DNA from: Caballeronia sp. NK8
GTDB lineage: Bacteria > Pseudomonadota > Gammaproteobacteria > Burkholderiales > Burkholderiaceae
NCBI RefSeq assembly: GCF_018408855.1
Contig: NZ_AP024322.1
Coordinates: forward strand, 2,976,001-3,040,000
Reading direction: 5' to 3'
Length of the DNA stretch: 64,000 nt
Each line of letters starts with the position of its first letter. Within the stretch, counting starts at the first letter, position 1. The translations under genes were made by a program, and so were the position numbers. The notes under the pieces are model-generated. The model was not told where the DNA came from. It saw nothing but the letters and a program-made list of their open reading frames with translations, and ran no database searches. Shown piece after piece: positions 19,421 to 28,296 of the stretch.

Positions 19421-20412
19421 AGAACAGCGCGCGATGGCTCGAAGACGGGCATCGCGTGCTGCTCGTGACGGTGGTGAAAACGTGGGGCTCGTCGCCGAGA
19501 CCCGAAGGCGCCATGCTCGCCGTGCGTGGCGATGGCCACGTCGTCGGCTCGGTGTCGGGCGGGTGTATCGAGGACGATCTCATCGAGCGGGTGCGGCAGC
19601 GGGGCATCGAGCAGACCAGACCGGAAGCGGTGAAGTACGGCATCAGCGCGGAGGAGGCGCATCGTTTCGGCTTGCCGTGCGGCGGCACGATCCAGCTCGT
19701 GCTGGAACCTTTGACGATGGCGAGCGGTGTCGCGCAACTGTGCGCGGCGGTGGAAAGCGGCCAGCTCGTCGCGCGCACGCTCGACATGGCGACGGGCGCC
19801 GCGCGCCTCGAACCCGCACAGGCCACCGACGGGGTGCTGTTTGACGACGCGCGGCTTTTGACCATTCACGGTCCGCGTTATCGGATGCTGGTGATCGGCG
19901 CGGGGCAGTTGTCGCGGTATCTGTGCAGTATCGCGGTCGGGCTCGACTATCAGGTGACCGTCTGCGATCCGCGCGAGGAATACACGGAAGAGTGGGACGT
20001 GCCGGGCACGACGATCGTGCGCACCATGCCCGACGACACCGTCATGGACATGAAGCTCGACGAACGCTGCGCGGTGATCGCGCTCACGCACGATCCCAAG
20101 CTCGACGATCTCGCGCTGATGGAAGCGTTGAAGACGCCGGCGTTCTATGTCGGCGCGCTCGGTTCGCGGCGCAATAACGCGGCGCGTCGCGAGCGGCTGA
20201 AAGAGTTCGATCTGAGCGAGGCTGAACTCGCGCGCCTGCATGGGCCAGTGGGTATCTACATCGGCAGCAGGACGCCGCCGGAGATCGCCGTGTCGATTCT
20301 CGCGGAAGTGACGGCGGCGAAGAACGGCGTTTCGCTGCCCGAGCTGTTGCAGGTCGAGGGCGCGAAGGCGGCGCGCGAGATCGAGGGGAAGGGCGAAGTG
20401 TGCGGCGTTTGA
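19393..20412 (+). CDS. XdhC/CoxI family molybdenum cofactor insertion protein
   Basis: A 339-aa XdhC-family chaperone that binds, modifies and inserts molybdenum cofactor into the hydroxylase. The N-terminal XdhC domain has TWGSSPRPEGAM (about 30-41) and SVSGGCIEDDL (about 52-62), including the conserved Cys. The C-terminal Rossmann-like domain has VIGAGQLSRYL (about 166) and GALGSRRNNAARRERL (about 254). It overlaps the CoxG-like gene by 28 bp and is last in the operon. With CoxD and CoxE homologues it supplies the maturation set for genes 13069-16801. Confidence 0.93.
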   Translation: MDSVDLEVLKNSARWLEDGHRVLLVTVVKTWGSSPRPEGAMLAVRGDGHVVGSVSGGCIEDDLIERVRQRGIEQTRPEAVKYGISAEEAHRFGLPCGGTIQLVLEPLTMASGVAQLCAAVESGQLVARTLDMATGAARLEPAQATDGVLFDDARLLTIHGPRYRMLVIGAGQLSRYLCSIAVGLDYQVTVCDPREEYTEEWDVPGTTIVRTMPDDTVMDMKLDERCAVIALTHDPKLDDLALMEALKTPAFYVGALGSRRNNAARRERLKEFDLSEAELARLHGPVGIYIGSRTPPEIAVSILAEVTAAKNGVSLPELLQVEGAKAAREIEGKGEVCGV

Positions 20413-20456
20413 GCGCGTTCGAATTCTATGCACGGTCTGCGTGCATCGTGCGGCTA

Positions 20457-20476
20457 TATAATAATCGTTCTCATTT
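20457..20476. promoter_or_regulatory. Putative Fur box upstream of the broken PepSY gene
   Basis: TAATAATCGTTCTCATT resembles the Fur consensus core (ATAATNATTNTCATT) and lies about 50 bp before the PepSY start, within a TATATAAT-rich promoter region. A similar site at 23620-23639 precedes the second PepSY gene. Confidence 0.6.
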
Positions 20477-20525
20477 GCGCGGCCATTGCGGCTGACGCGA
20501 GCCCTTCTTTCCGCTGAATCATCGA

Positions 20526-21736
20526 ATGCCCGGCAAGTTTTTGACCGGCGACGACCGGCGCGCGACCGCACGCGCCGATGCGTCGCCCGATACGCGCACG
20601 CCCGCGGACAAGCGTCACATGAGCCAGCGCGCGTTGCGCGTGTGGTCGATCGTGCATCGCTGGACGAGTCTCGTCTGCACGGCGTTCATGCTGCTGCTTT
20701 GTCTCACCGGTTTGCCACTCGTGTTCGGCCACGAACTCGACATTCTGACCGGCGATGCGATCGAAGCACCCGCGTTGCCCGCATCGCAAGCGGATGCGCG
20801 CGCGAGCTACGACGCGGTCCTGCGCGCCGCGCTGAAGACGCATCCTGGCCACGTACCGCAATACATGATCTGGGAGCCGGACGAGCCGCTCTTGCCGGTC
20901 GTCGTGACCGCGCCTCGCGCCGACACGCCGCCCGACGACACGCTCAGCACCACCGTCGACGCCCGCACCGCGCAGCCGCTCGGCATGCCGCCTGGCAAGG
21001 GCTCGCTCAAGTTCGTTCTGCTGAAACTGCATGTCGACATGTTCGCGGGGCTTTTCGGCAAGCTCTTTCTCGGCGCGATGGGTGTCGTGTTTCTGGCGGC
21101 GATCGTGTCGGGCATCGTCGTGTAACTGCCGTTCTGGCGCAAGGTCGGGCTCGGGCGCGTGCGGCTGAAGAAGAAGCGTCGCATCGTATGGCTCGACTGG
21201 CACAACGCGATCGGCATGTTGACGCTCGTGTGGGCGTTGCTCGTCGGCGCGACAGGTTCGATCAACACGCTCGCCGATCTGATGCTCGAGGCGTGGCGCA
21301 ACGATCAGCTCGCGCAGATGGTTGCGCCGTATCAGGGTCAGCCGCCGGTGACGGTGGGCGCGTCCATCGACGATGCCGTGAAGACCGCGCGAGGCGTCGC
21401 GCCGGACATGATTCCTTCGTTCGTCGCGTTTCCGGGGACGCGCTTCGCGAGCCCGCATCACTATGCCGTATGGATGCGCGGCGACGGCATTCTGACGAGC
21501 GGATCATGCGGCCGGTGCTCGTCGATGCATCGACGGGCGCGCTCACCGATTCACGCGAACTGCCGTGGTACCTGAAGGTGCTGCTCGGCTCGCAGCCGCT
21601 GCATTTCGGGGATTTCGGCGGAATGCCGCTCAAGATCTTCTGGGCAGCGTTTGATCTGCTGACGATCATGGTGCTGGGGAGCGGGCTTTATTTGTGGCTC
21701 ACGCGGCATAACCCGCGGAAGGGGAGGGGCGTTTGA
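20526..21736 (+). pseudogene. PepSY-associated TM helix protein, broken by a stop and a frameshift
   Basis: Remnant of an iron-regulated PepSY_TM membrane reductase, about 400 aa if intact. The first helix (HRWTSLVCTAFMLLLCLTGL) and the second region (LFLGAMGVVFLAAIVSGIVV) are well preserved. A TAA at 21123-21125 stands where the family has Tyr (one base from TAC), and translation then continues in the same frame with LPFWRKVGLGRVRLKK. Near 21500 one base is missing (ACGAGC-GGATC), shifting the rest, MRPVLVDASTG through a last helix ending KGRGV at 21736, to another frame. Two lesions make a sequencing error less likely, though each alone could be one. Confidence 0.85.
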
Positions 21737-21891
21737 CTTTGCGATGAGTGGCAGGGTTATCGCTTTCGAGCAGGTTCGCAAAAAATTCGGATTCCTTCAC
21801 AAGAAGTAAATGCTCTCGGTGCGTAAGCTAGCCGTCTCGCTGCGAGGCCCACGGGGCCTTGGACGCGGCCGCAACCACTGGGAGACAAAAG

Positions 21892-22734
21892 ATGTCCGTG
21901 AGCAGAACCATTGTCGCAAACCATCACCGAACATTCGAAAGCATCAAGCAGACAAATGAGGCCGACGGCGAATTCTGGTTCGCTCGCGATCTTGCGCCGT
22001 TGCTGGAATATCAGGACTGGCGCAACTTTCTGCAAGTGATCGACAAGGCGAAGGTGGCCTGCGATCGCTCGAACCACCGAATCGCCGACCATTTCGGTGA
22101 ATTCACCAAAATGGTCCAGCTCGGCTCCGGTGCGAAGCGACCAGTGGCCGATTTCACTCTTTCGCGATACGCATGCTATTTGATCGTTCAGAACGGCGAT
22201 CCGTCCAAGCTGGTGATCGCCAATGGTCAAACGTACTTTGCGCTTCAAACGCGCCGTCAGGAACTCGGCGACGAGAAGGCGTTTTCAGGTATGTCGGAGG
22301 ATCAGCGTCGCTTGATGCTTCGTGGCGAGCTGTCGCATCACAACAAGACGCTCAGCGCGGCGGCACGCACTGCGGGAGTGGAAACCACGCTGGACTACGC
22401 GATATTCCAGGATCACGGATACAAAGGGCTGTATGGCGGCCTGGGAGCCAAAGACATTCACGCCAGGAAAGGGCTCAAAAAGAGCCAGAAAATTCTGGAC
22501 CACATGGGCAGTACCGAACTAGCCGCGAATCTGTTTCGCGCAACCCAGACAGAAGAGAAACTGAGACGCGACGAAGTAAGTGGCAAGCAGAGGGCGAACC
22601 AGACTCACTTCGACGTCGGAACGAAAGTCCGTCAAACCATTCACGAGCTCGGTGGGACCATGCCGGAAGCGTTGCCGACGCCGGAAACGAGCATCCGGCA
22701 GATCGAGCGCGCTCAACGCAAGCTGACGAATTGA
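21892..22734 (+). CDS. dinD: DNA damage-inducible protein D homologue
   Basis: A 280-aa protein of the DinD family, with an N-terminal BRO/P22-antirepressor-like domain (about residues 15-110: FESIKQTNEADGEFWFAR, then TLSRYACYLIVQNGDPSK). In E. coli DinD is an SOS-induced inhibitor of RecA filament activity. ATG 21892 follows GGGAGA. GC content and codon use are less extreme than in the neighbours, and it sits between two PepSY genes that would otherwise be near each other, so it looks acquired. I see no clear LexA box (CTG-N10-CAG) upstream. Confidence 0.85.
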   Translation: MSVSRTIVANHHRTFESIKQTNEADGEFWFARDLAPLLEYQDWRNFLQVIDKAKVACDRSNHRIADHFGEFTKMVQLGSGAKRPVADFTLSRYACYLIVQNGDPSKLVIANGQTYFALQTRRQELGDEKAFSGMSEDQRRLMLRGELSHHNKTLSAAARTAGVETTLDYAIFQDHGYKGLYGGLGAKDIHARKGLKKSQKILDHMGSTELAANLFRATQTEEKLRRDEVSGKQRANQTHFDVGTKVRQTIHELGGTMPEALPTPETSIRQIERAQRKLTN

Positions 22735-22800
22735 TGAAGAAGCGGTTCTCGGCCAGACAAGCGGAGAACACGCAAATGCGTGGCCTTGGCTTCCTACGCG

Positions 22801-23526
22801 TCAAATCACCCCGCAAACAACCGCCGCAATCATCGACGCCGCCACGATCACCACCCCCGCCGTGCGCTTCTTGTTGAGCTCGGTCCACAACAGCACGCCC
22901 GTCAGTGACAACAGGACGATGCTGCCCGCGAACGTATCGATGAGCAGCACCCAGCCCGCGCTCAGTCCCACGCCCTTGTGCAGGTTGGTCATCATCGCGA
23001 GGAAGGTGTTCTCGGTGCGCTTCACAGACACGAAGTTGTTGCCCACCCAGTACTCGGCCATCACGCTGCCGCCCGGCGACGCCACCATCGCCGACCATTG
23101 TTCCGGCTGCATCGTGCTCTTGTCGCCCCAGCCGACCGGATGCGCCGGTTCGCGGCGTGTTCGTCCGAGATTGCCCTCGATCTTCAATTCCTTCTTGAGC
23201 CATGTGCCCATGTCGCGCGGCGTCTTGAAGCCTTCGGCGGGCAGCGGCATCTGCATTTGCGTGACCTGTGGCTCGCCGGTAGGAATGCGCAATGTGGCGC
23301 GATGATTCAGCAGAAAACCGGTCGCTCCGAACAGCAAACCGAGCAGCGCGCCCCACAGGCCGATCCAGCCATGCACCTTGCGCAGCCACTTGAGGAAGGT
23401 CGAGCGGCGCGAGCGGTTCTTGCGCACGAACTGCTCGGCATCGTCGATGAGGCGCCCATGCGGACGATATTGCGTCGAGCCGCTCGTCGCGGGCGGCTGC
23501 GGATTCAGGGTGTCGGGCGCGTTCAC
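22801..23526 (-). CDS. PepSY-associated TM helix domain protein
   Basis: Inner-membrane protein of 241 aa with helices near residues 55-78 (VHGWIGLWGALLGLLFGATG), about 182-208 and about 218-240. The periplasmic PepSY-like part lies between. Members are linked to TonB-dependent siderophore uptake and probably act in ferric reduction. The start chosen is GTG 23526 because GGAGA lies 7 bp upstream; an in-frame ATG at 23565 is possible. A Fur-box-like sequence lies about 95 bp upstream, so iron repression is likely. It may cover for the broken paralogue at 20526-21736. Confidence 0.85.
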   Translation of the reverse strand: MNAPDTLNPQPPATSGSTQYRPHGRLIDDAEQFVRKNRSRRSTFLKWLRKVHGWIGLWGALLGLLFGATGFLLNHRATLRIPTGEPQVTQMQMPLPAEGFKTPRDMGTWLKKELKIEGNLGRTRREPAHPVGWGDKSTMQPEQWSAMVASPGGSVMAEYWVGNNFVSVKRTENTFLAMMTNLHKGVGLSAGWVLLIDTFAGSIVLLSLTGVLLWTELNKKRTAGVVIVAASMIAAVVCGVI

Positions 23527-23619
23527 GCGTCTCTCCAGGATTCGGGCGTTGGCATGCAAAGCCACGCCCTCGATCGGCTAGACGCGTGGAAAAGCGTGGT
23601 GATCGACAGAAGGCGGGCG

Positions 23620-23639
23620 AATGAGAATCGTTATCATTA
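23620..23639. promoter_or_regulatory. Putative Fur box upstream of the intact PepSY gene
   Basis: AATGAGAATCGTTATCATTA is a good match to the Fur 19-mer (GATAATGATAATCATTATC) when read as overlapping hexamers. It lies upstream of the minus-strand PepSY gene. Confidence 0.75.
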
Positions 23640-23704
23640 CATGCGGTTAAGCGCTTTTCAACTTTTTGCGCCTGCGCAGTCGCACGCGTTTGTCACAAAA
23701 AATT

Positions 23705-24736
23705 TCACACCGGCCAGAGCGGGCCTTCCTGCATCGCGCCGACTTGCTCGCGCAACTCCAGAATGCGCTCTTCCCAATAACGCTGTGTGTTGAACCAGGG
23801 GAAGGCGGCGGGAAACGCCGGATCGTGCCAGCGGCGTGCGAGCCACGCCGAGTAGTGAATCAGCCGCAACGTGCGCAGGGCCTCGACGAGATGCAATTCG
23901 CGCGGATCGAAATCGCAGAAATCTTCGTATCCGGCGAGCAGATCCGTCAGCGCGCGCGATGCGTCCGGGCGGCCCGCCGGCAGCAGCAGCCACAGATCCT
24001 GAATCGCCGGGCCCATGCGGCTGTCGTCGAAATCGACGAAATGCGGGCCCGCGTCGGTCCACAGTACGTTGCTCGGGTGACAGTCGCCGTGCAGACGCAG
24101 ATGCCGCACGTCGCCCGCGCGCTCGAAGCATTGCGCGACGCCTTCGAGCGCCATCGACACGACGGCTTCCCAGGCTTCGCGCACGTCGGCTGGAACGAAG
24201 CCGTGTGTCAGCAGGAACTCGCGCGGCTCGTGGCCGAAAGTGTGGATATCGAGCGTCGGCCGCTCGCGATACGGCTCGATCGCGCCCACCGCGTGAATCC
24301 GCCCGATGAATCGCCCGAGCCATTCGAGCGTGTCGCTGCGATCGAGATCGGGCGCGCGTCCGCCGCGCCGCTCGAAGATGGAAAAGCGAAAACCATCGAA
24401 CTCGTGCAGCGTCGTGCCTTCGAGCACGCGCGCCGGCACCGCCGGAATCTCGAGCGCGACGAGGCTCGCGACGAACGCGTGTTCTTCGAGAATTGCGGCG
24501 CTCGACCAGCGCTGTGGCCGATAAAACTTCGCGACGACGGGCGGACCGTCTTCGACGCCAACCTGATAGACGCGATTTTCGTAGCTGTTGAGCGCCAGCT
24601 GGCGGCCGTCGGTGCGCTCGCCTGCGGGAATCAGCACGCTGTCGAGCGCATCGAGGACGCGTTCGGGCGTGAGGCCGGAGAAGGGCGGCGCGTCAGCTGC
24701 GGGCGCGCCCTGGGAATCGGGATGGATCGAGTTCAT
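23705..24736 (-). CDS. srkA: Stress response serine/threonine kinase SrkA (YihE/RdoA)
   Basis: Cytosolic APH/choline-kinase-fold protein kinase, 343 aa, that protects stressed cells and is linked to Cpx and MazF-related death pathways in E. coli. Family landmarks are NSYENRVYQVG (about 50-60), the ATP-binding Lys in VVAKFYRPQRW (about 69), catalytic HGDCHPSNVLW (about 216-226) and metal-binding VDFDDSRMGP (about 234-243). The length fits the family (328 aa in E. coli). It stands alone. Confidence 0.93.
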   Translation of the reverse strand: MNSIHPDSQGAPAADAPPFSGLTPERVLDALDSVLIPAGERTDGRQLALNSYENRVYQVGVEDGPPVVAKFYRPQRWSSAAILEEHAFVASLVALEIPAVPARVLEGTTLHEFDGFRFSIFERRGGRAPDLDRSDTLEWLGRFIGRIHAVGAIEPYRERPTLDIHTFGHEPREFLLTHGFVPADVREAWEAVVSMALEGVAQCFERAGDVRHLRLHGDCHPSNVLWTDAGPHFVDFDDSRMGPAIQDLWLLLPAGRPDASRALTDLLAGYEDFCDFDPRELHLVEALRTLRLIHYSAWLARRWHDPAFPAAFPWFNTQRYWEERILELREQVGAMQEGPLWPV

Positions 24737-24799
24737 CCCGGCATTGTGCCGCGCCTTCGCGCGGACGGCATCACTGCATCGACGTAACGCGCGGCTTTC

Positions 24800-25012
24800 T
24801 CAATGCACGACCGTGTTCGCCGGGCGAACGATATCGCCCGTATCGATCAGGTCTTCGAGAAAGAACGGCTCCGTATTGAGCAGTTTGGTCACGCCGGGCT
24901 CGCCCTCGTACCATGCGACCATCGCCATGTCGCCGAGAATACGCATGACGATACCGCGCGCTCCCTGAGGCACGGCAATATGCACTGAGCGGACAATCGA
25001 ACCGATTTGCAT
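24800..25012 (-). CDS. Small hypothetical protein
   Basis: A 70-aa frame of predominantly G/C-ending codons, with ATG 25012 preceded by GGGGAT. The product is compact, mixed hydrophobic and acidic, and contains VMRILGDMAMVAWYEGEPGV. It reads like a small beta-rich soluble domain and has no signal peptide. I do not recognise a family. It lies 63 bp upstream of srkA on the same strand and could be co-transcribed with it. Confidence 0.6.
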   Translation of the reverse strand: MQIGSIVRSVHIAVPQGARGIVMRILGDMAMVAWYEGEPGVTKLLNTEPFFLEDLIDTGDIVRPANTVVH

Positions 25013-25339
25013 GATGAATCCCCGTTTCAGCGCCGGCTGAGGATTGAAGCGCCGGTCAAATGTATTTCACCAAGCACAGGCTTTTCACGGCTCGTGCACC
25101 AGACTTTTCGCCGCTTCATTGTTTCGAGAGGCGCGACATGCGCGGTCTTCATGAACGACTGTGCTCTTACTTTAGCGCATCGCGGCGCTTCAGCGTGACG
25201 CCAATCGCCGCGTTGTGTTGCCGATCGCAGACGCGAAGCAGTAATTACGTATTCATCGTCGCCGAAAAGTGCGTACCGTATTAGGCGAAACCCTTAGGTT
25301 CGGCGTATCGTTGAGAATTTTTCAGCGGAGACTTCATTC
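25013..25339. other. Divergent intergenic region
   Basis: About 327 bp between the small minus-strand gene and the MFS gene. It is less GC-rich and presumably carries both promoters. Short plus-strand frames here have no ribosome-binding site. No repeat or RNA gene is evident. Confidence 0.35.
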
Positions 25340-26602
25340 GTGAATGCTTCACCGGCGCCGCAGCGCCCGACCTCCAAAGGTAACGCGCAACGCACCGCCG
25401 ACGCAGCGCCGTATCTCGAACGGGGCTCGCGCGCGTACTGGCGCGCTTCGCTTGCGCTGCTGTTCGCCGGTTACGCGACCTTCTCACTGCTGTACTGCGT
25501 GCAGCCGCTGCTTCCCGAGTTCACGAAGGCGTTCGGCGTCAGTCCGGCGGTGAGCGCGCTTGCCGTGTCCGTGAGCACGGCGGCGCTGGCCGTCGCGATA
25601 TTCATCGCGGGATTCGTTTCGGAAAGCTGGAGCCGTCATCGGTTGATGACGCTTTCGCTGCTGGCGTCATCGGTGCTGACGGTCGTCGCCGCCATGTTGC
25701 CGGACTGGCACGCGCTGCTCGTCGTGCGCGCGCTCGAAGGCTTCGCGCTCGGCGGCGTGCCCGCGGTCGCGATGGCGTATCTCGCGGAGGAAGTGCATCC
25801 CGAAGGCCTCGGCCTCGCGATGGGCCTATATGTCGGCGGGACGGCCATCGGCGGGATGGCGGGTCGCGTGATCAGCGGCGTACTCGCGGATCTGTTCGGC
25901 TGGCGTATCGCGATCGGCGGAATCGGCTTGCTGGGCTTGCTCGCCACGCTCGCGTTTCGCTCGCTGCTGCCGCCGTCGCGGCGCTTCGAGCCGCGGCGTG
26001 GCGTCGGGTTTGCGCATCATCGGCGCTCGCTCGCCGGGCATCTGCGGCACGGCGGTCTGCCGTTTCTGTTTCTGATCGGCTTCGTGCTGATGGGCAGCTT
26101 CGTCACGCTCTACAACTACGTCGGCTACCGGCTGCTCGGCGCGCCGTTCCTGCTCAATCAGACGCAGATCGGCGCGATCTTCACGGTGTATCTGACGGGC
26201 GTGGTCGCGTCGCCGTGGTCCGGCAAGATGGCCGATGCATTCGGGCGCGGCCGCGTGCTGATCGCGAGTCTCATCCTGATGATGCTCGGCATCGCGCTCA
26301 CCTTGTCGAACTCGCTGACGGTGATCATCGCCGGCATCGCGTGTCTGACTTTCGGCTTCTTCTCGGGACATTCGGTCGCGAGCGGCTGGGTCGGACGTCT
26401 CGCCGCCCAGGCGAAAGGGCAGGCAGCCGCGCTTTATCTGCTCGCGTATTACATCGGATCGAGTCTGATCGGCTCGTATGGCGGTCATTTCTGGACCGCG
26501 TTCGGATGGCCGGGCGTCGCGGGACTGATCGGCGTGCTATTGCTCTTCGGGCTGGCGGGCGCGGCCTGGCTGAACCGGCGCGAACGCGCCACGGCCGCCT
26601 GA
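25340..26602 (+). CDS. MFS transporter (YnfM-like drug exporter group)
   Basis: Twelve-helix major facilitator, 420 aa. The first helix begins RASLALLFAGYATFSLLYCV; the MFS loop motif in loop 2-3 reads ESWSRHRLM, and loop 8-9 has GKMADAFGRGRV. The Pro-rich HPEGLGLAMGLYVGG segment is typical of the YnfM/arabinose-efflux-like group. The start is GTG 25340 with GCGGAGA upstream. Substrate unknown; the group includes drug and small-molecule exporters. Confidence 0.88.
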   Translation: MNASPAPQRPTSKGNAQRTADAAPYLERGSRAYWRASLALLFAGYATFSLLYCVQPLLPEFTKAFGVSPAVSALAVSVSTAALAVAIFIAGFVSESWSRHRLMTLSLLASSVLTVVAAMLPDWHALLVVRALEGFALGGVPAVAMAYLAEEVHPEGLGLAMGLYVGGTAIGGMAGRVISGVLADLFGWRIAIGGIGLLGLLATLAFRSLLPPSRRFEPRRGVGFAHHRRSLAGHLRHGGLPFLFLIGFVLMGSFVTLYNYVGYRLLGAPFLLNQTQIGAIFTVYLTGVVASPWSGKMADAFGRGRVLIASLILMMLGIALTLSNSLTVIIAGIACLTFGFFSGHSVASGWVGRLAAQAKGQAAALYLLAYYIGSSLIGSYGGHFWTAFGWPGVAGLIGVLLLFGLAGAAWLNRRERATAA

Positions 26603-26822
26603 TAGAAAGCCGATTGAAATGAGAAGAAGATAAGGGTTTTTACGCGTCTGCTTAAAAATGCTGCGCGCAATGCCTTGTGCCATAAGGTTTTGCGTCACGC
26701 CACCGTCTCCCGCCGCACGAAGTTCGGCCGACGCATCGCATGGAGCAGCCTATACTCGAATCGTCGATGCAGCTTTTGCGCGCGACACTCGAAGTTAGAA
26801 GCAGGACGATGGGAGACGCACA

Positions 26823-27008
26823 ATGACGACGTACTTCACGATCGGCGACTTCATTCTGATCATCCCGATGGCGCTGGCCGGCGCCCTGTTCCTCGGGGCC
26901 ATTCCCTGCGCGACGCATTTCAAGAACAACGTGCTGCGTGTGTTCGGCGCGCTGCTCGGCGTGCTCGCCGCGTTTCTTCTCGTTGAAGGATTGCCGGCGC
27001 TGATATAG
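26823..27008 (+). CDS. Small two-helix membrane protein
   Basis: A 61-aa hydrophobic protein with helices at about residues 8-29 (DFILIIPMALAGALFLGAIP) and 38-58, separated by a basic loop with THFKNN. ATG 26823 has GGGAGA eight bases upstream. Unrecognised; probably an inner-membrane accessory protein. It converges with the hydrolase gene. Confidence 0.65.
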   Translation: MTTYFTIGDFILIIPMALAGALFLGAIPCATHFKNNVLRVFGALLGVLAAFLLVEGLPALI

Positions 27009-27049
27009 CGAGCGCGCCATTCAGGCACGCTCGCCCAGGCAGGCTTCGA

Positions 27050-27754
27050 TTACAGATATTCGCCGAGGAAGGTCAGCGTGCGTCCGTGCGCGAGCGCTGA
27101 CGCCTTGGCGTTGTATGACGCGCGATCGCCACAGTTGAAGCCGTGGTCGGCTTGCGGATAAACGTACAGCGCGGAATCCTTGCGGCCCGCGAACTTCTGG
27201 CGCACGGCGTCGACCGCGTCGGCCGGAATGTGTGCGTCGAGTTCGCCGTAGTGGAACTGCATCGGCACCTTGACCTGATCGGCCTTGTCGAGCGCGTTCT
27301 GAATGCCGCCGCCGTAGTAGGCCACAGCCACATCCACCGAACCTTGCGCCGCCGCGAGATATGCGAGCCGGCCGCCGAAGCAATAGCCGATCGCCGCAAC
27401 CTTGCCCGTCACTTCGGGCAACGCGCGCAGCGCCTTCGCGGCCGCGCCGACATCGGCGACCGCGGCATCGAGCTGAGTCTTTTGCAGCAGTTCCATCGCC
27501 TTCTCGCGATCCGCGCCTTCGTAGCCCAGCTCGACGCGCGGCTGCGTGCGCCAGAAGACGTCCGGCGCGAGCGCGACATAGCCATCGGCGGCGTATTGAT
27601 CGGCGACGCTGCGGATATGGCCGTTCACGCCGAAGATCTCCTGCAGGATGATCACGGCGGGCCCGGTGCCGGTTTTGGGTAGCGCGAGATAGCCCTGGAA
27701 GCTGTCGCCATCGGCGGGAATGTCGATCCAGCGTGAAGTCACGGATACGGTCAC
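27050..27754 (-). CDS. Dienelactone hydrolase family protein
   Basis: Alpha/beta hydrolase of 234 aa. The catalytic triad is visible: Cys in AIGYCFGGRL (about residue 123), Asp in HYGELDAHIP and His in PQADHGFNC. The Cys nucleophile in GxCxGG is diagnostic of the DLH family, which hydrolyses dienelactones from chloroaromatic breakdown and other esters. The start is GTG 27754 with AAGGAG eight bases upstream. No catabolic operon surrounds it, so a role as a general esterase is as likely. Confidence 0.92.
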   Translation of the reverse strand: MTVSVTSRWIDIPADGDSFQGYLALPKTGTGPAVIILQEIFGVNGHIRSVADQYAADGYVALAPDVFWRTQPRVELGYEGADREKAMELLQKTQLDAAVADVGAAAKALRALPEVTGKVAAIGYCFGGRLAYLAAAQGSVDVAVAYYGGGIQNALDKADQVKVPMQFHYGELDAHIPADAVDAVRQKFAGRKDSALYVYPQADHGFNCGDRASYNAKASALAHGRTLTFLGEYL

Positions 27755-28296
27755 GTCAAAGCTCCTTGTGTTTGTGAAATCGCAGGCGAGTGAGTTTGCC
27801 AGCTTTCCCTTTCAGTCGCCCTGAACGCCCACGGCCAGGCTTGGCACGCCGCTTGACGCGCGATGGGATTTTTAGAGGCGCTGGTCTAAACGCAAGCTGA
27901 AACGAGCTTAAAAAAACAGCTTAATGATGTCGGTGGGCAGGGATTATCGGCACACGCCCGCCGGACTTGAATGACGCCCAAACCTTTGCGCGCCGATGTC
28001 TCGGAAACCCGCATGCACAGGGCGTCTTCGAAGAAACGCACCACAAACGGCGGCGCATCACAACTGGCCGCTAATTGGTAGTGACACCAGTATCTTAAAA
28101 AACTTCCCTAAATTAATTTGACAACCCTACACTTGCGCGCAGTGCGGATGGCGGCTGCCACGAACGGCCTGCCGGAAGGACTTGCCAAGTGCATGACGAT
28201 GCATCCGGCGTGGTCGTCCACGGGACTGAGCGATCGTGATGAAAGACGGGGCACAGGGCGATTACGTTGTTTTTGGGACCGAAACTGGAGACTTAC
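27755..28296 (+). other. Long intergenic region upstream of the amino-acid-binding protein gene
   Basis: A 542-bp region with an AT-rich core (28085-28130) containing TTGACA at 28118-28123. No matching -10 box lies 17 bp later, so the promoter is not pinned. About 150 nt of GC-rich leader precede the gene. Long regulatory regions are common before liv genes, but I see no defined operator. Confidence 0.35.

Noticed and set aside
21737..21891. LexA box before the dinD-like gene
   Set aside because: No CTG-N10-CAG of the expected form could be found.
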